Shown here piece by piece: positions 62,760-64,000 of a DNA stretch of 64,000 nucleotides; within the stretch, counting starts at the first letter, position 1, and each line of letters begins with the position of its first letter. The translations under genes and the position numbers were made by a program. Origin of the DNA: JABCYV01 sp963696025. Lineage in GTDB: Bacteria; Acidobacteriota; Terriglobia; Terriglobales; Acidobacteriaceae. The notes beneath the pieces were generated by a model, which ran no database searches, was not told the origin of the DNA, and saw only the letters and a list, made by a program, of their open reading frames with translations. Where the stretch lies: contig CAVOII010000004.1 of NCBI GenBank assembly GCA_963696025.1, forward strand, positions 124,001 through 188,000, in the 5' to 3' direction.

Positions 62760-63704
62760 ATGGCTGAAGCGAAACCCAAATCCGCTATTACCATTCGTGA
62801 TCTTAAGACCTTCGAGGATCTGCAGAAGGCCGAGACGCTCGAGCGCGAAGTGTGGGGTCTCGCTGACCTGGACGTGCTTCCGCTGACCATCGCCGTCGCG
62901 ACAAAAGAAGCTGGAAGCATCTGGGTAGGTGCATTTGACGGCAGTGAATTAGTGGGCTTCGCCTTCGGTTTCCTGGGTCTGGAGTGTGGCCACTTGGTGG
63001 TGCATTCGCACATGCTGGCAGTGAGCGAGTTGCATCGCGATCTCGACTTAGGATACCAACTTAAGTTGGCGCAGCGCGAACGCGCGATGTCGTTGCGGGT
63101 CCAAGCTTCTCAACTAAGCGACTCGCGGAGCAACGACTGTCGCATTTCTGAAATGACCTGGACTTTCGATCCCTTGCAGAGCAAGAACGCACATCTCAAC
63201 TTCAGCAAGCTGGGCGTGGTTTCCGACAACTACAAGATCGACTTCTATGGGCCGGAAACTTCCAGCGTTTTGCACCGTAACGGTACTGATCGCCTGTGGG
63301 TGAGATGGCCGCTAGTGAGCCGCCGGGTCAGGGACCGGCTACAGGGCAAAGAACACCGGGCGGAACTCATTGATGTGCTTTCGCGTCTGACGCCGCTGAT
63401 TCGGTTTAACGGCGATGGCAAGCCGGCAAAGAGCGATTTGTCCGCGGCACTGGCACGGCAAAGGATCGCGATCGAGATTCCGAGTGACATCGGATTCATC
63501 GAGCAGAAAGATCCGGCTCTGGCCGCAGAGTGGCGTAAGGCGACGCGCTGGGCGTTCACCGAGACCTTGCAAGCTGGTTTCTTCGTGGCAGAATTTTGCC
63601 GCACCGTCCGCGGCAAGCAAGGGCCAGGGGCGTACTTATTGGAGAAGGGTACAATCGAAGAATACGTTTCGGAGATGGGGCGAAATCCGGTCCCCTCGCG
63701 CTGA
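62760..63704 (+). CDS. GNAT-like family protein (COG3375-type)
   Basis: The N-terminal half has the GNAT fold (about 10-160): IWVGAFDGSELVGFAFGF and TWTFDPLQSKNAHLNFSKLGV are characteristic of COG3375 predicted acetyltransferases. About 14 extra residues (around 114-128, MSLRVQASQLSDSRSND) are present between RERA and TWTFDP relative to what I recall of the family. The C-terminal half (about 190-314) is unknown. ATG start. No recognised partner nearby. Confidence 0.78.
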   Translation: MAEAKPKSAITIRDLKTFEDLQKAETLEREVWGLADLDVLPLTIAVATKEAGSIWVGAFDGSELVGFAFGFLGLECGHLVVHSHMLAVSELHRDLDLGYQLKLAQRERAMSLRVQASQLSDSRSNDCRISEMTWTFDPLQSKNAHLNFSKLGVVSDNYKIDFYGPETSSVLHRNGTDRLWVRWPLVSRRVRDRLQGKEHRAELIDVLSRLTPLIRFNGDGKPAKSDLSAALARQRIAIEIPSDIGFIEQKDPALAAEWRKATRWAFTETLQAGFFVAEFCRTVRGKQGPGAYLLEKGTIEEYVSEMGRNPVPSR

Positions 63705-64000
63705 GCATCGAAGGCCATCCCGAGCTTAGCATTCGAAGATGTCACTTAGGCCTCCTCGAGGGTAATGTCCTAGATTGGCCAGTCTTTGCGTTCTTCGCGA
63801 CCATTCTTTGCGACCTTTGCGGTTTACGGTTTTTTGCCCGAATTGCGGCAAAACCAGACCTTTAACCGCAAAGAACGCCAAGATCACGCAAAGCTCGCAA
63901 AGAAACCCAGGGCCCGAACCACGACACTACCTCCTGGTGACATTCCTTGGCCAGGGGATGAGTCCGCAGTAGAATCTGCGGTGCGGTAATTTTTTTTAAC
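63705..64000. other. intergenic DNA with large palindrome
   Basis: No gene up to the window edge. Holds an inverted pair of TTTGCG-rich arms described separately; the last 35 bases end in a run of T. Confidence 0.5.
63782..63905. repeat. large inverted repeat of TTTGCG-type arms
   Basis: Arms at about 63784-63826 and 63863-63904 carry repeated TTTGCG/CGCAAA words and GGTT/AACC ends in opposite orientation. Between them is a nested hairpin GGTTTTTTGCC/GGCAAAACC. The words match the common dispersed repeat AACCGCAAAGAACGC found in many soil bacteria. Confidence 0.6.

Overview
The window looks like a chromosomal stretch of a soil-type Acidobacteriota bacterium (class Terriglobia or a relative). 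This is inferred from gene families only, with no database search. Supporting signs are a Ser/Thr kinase fused to TPR repeats, a reaction-centre-type dihaem cytochrome fused to a lipoprotein-sorting-like domain, a FecR-like protein with a W/Y/G-rich body and glycine-rich tail, secreted TPR/AMIN proteins, a PEP-CTERM protein, TadE/TadG pilus genes, many GTG/TTG starts and short dispersed hairpin repeats. The DNA is moderately GC-rich. Most of the window is ordinary core chromosome. The accessory DNA is mainly at about 6.8-9 kb and 13.6-17.3 kb.

Layout. 0-5.2 kb: a rhodanese tail, then a three-subunit molybdenum hydroxylase of the 4-hydroxybenzoyl-CoA reductase type and an amidohydrolase, apparently one operon. 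5.2-6.5 kb: ribA and a TonB-type protein. 6.7-9.5 kb: tRNA-Ala(CGC), an unknown HTH protein, gene-poor DNA with copy A of a ~300 bp repeat, and a TrmJ-type methyltransferase. 9.8-13.6 kb: a secreted unknown, an SDR dehydrogenase and an M48-like protein whose zinc motif is damaged. 13.7-17.3 kb: a group II intron, repeat copy B and an IS110 element in tandem. 17.3-25.7 kb: exported YqgE-like, ACT-like and methyltransferase-like proteins, a LysM protein, the kinase-TPR protein and the dihaem cytochrome.

25.9-38.3 kb: GlcG plus formaldehyde dehydrogenase, TPR, PEP-CTERM and AMIN proteins, a cpaA-tadE-tadE-tadG pilus operon, a C-terminal processing protease, and tatA-tatC coupled to an M28 peptidase. 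38.4-45.9 kb: TerC, aroB-ubiE, an ECF sigma/anti-sigma pair, and a foldase-epimerase-secreted protein operon. 46-50.2 kb: a CDF metal transporter with three cytoplasmic domains, OsmC, EamA and MFS transporters. 50.2-53.9 kb: a glycolytic cluster gap-pgk-macro domain-tpiA-MFS. 54-64 kb: a PPOX protein, an RG-rich P-loop kinase, the FecR-like protein, an isochorismatase-fold hydrolase, tRNA-Gln(CTG), a PAP2 phosphatase, a class III aminotransferase next to a TauE/DUF1634 exporter, and a GNAT-like protein.

The most unusual observation is a palindromic double hairpin of about 45 bp inserted in the same reading frame in two unrelated genes: the molybdenum-subunit gene (2459-2504) and the M28 peptidase gene (37367-37412). 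Other points worth a second look are the group II intron with an altered domain V, the ~300 bp repeat pair, the M48 protein with HExxH changed to RExxH, several normally cytosolic folds carrying export signals, and a macro-domain gene inside the glycolytic operon.
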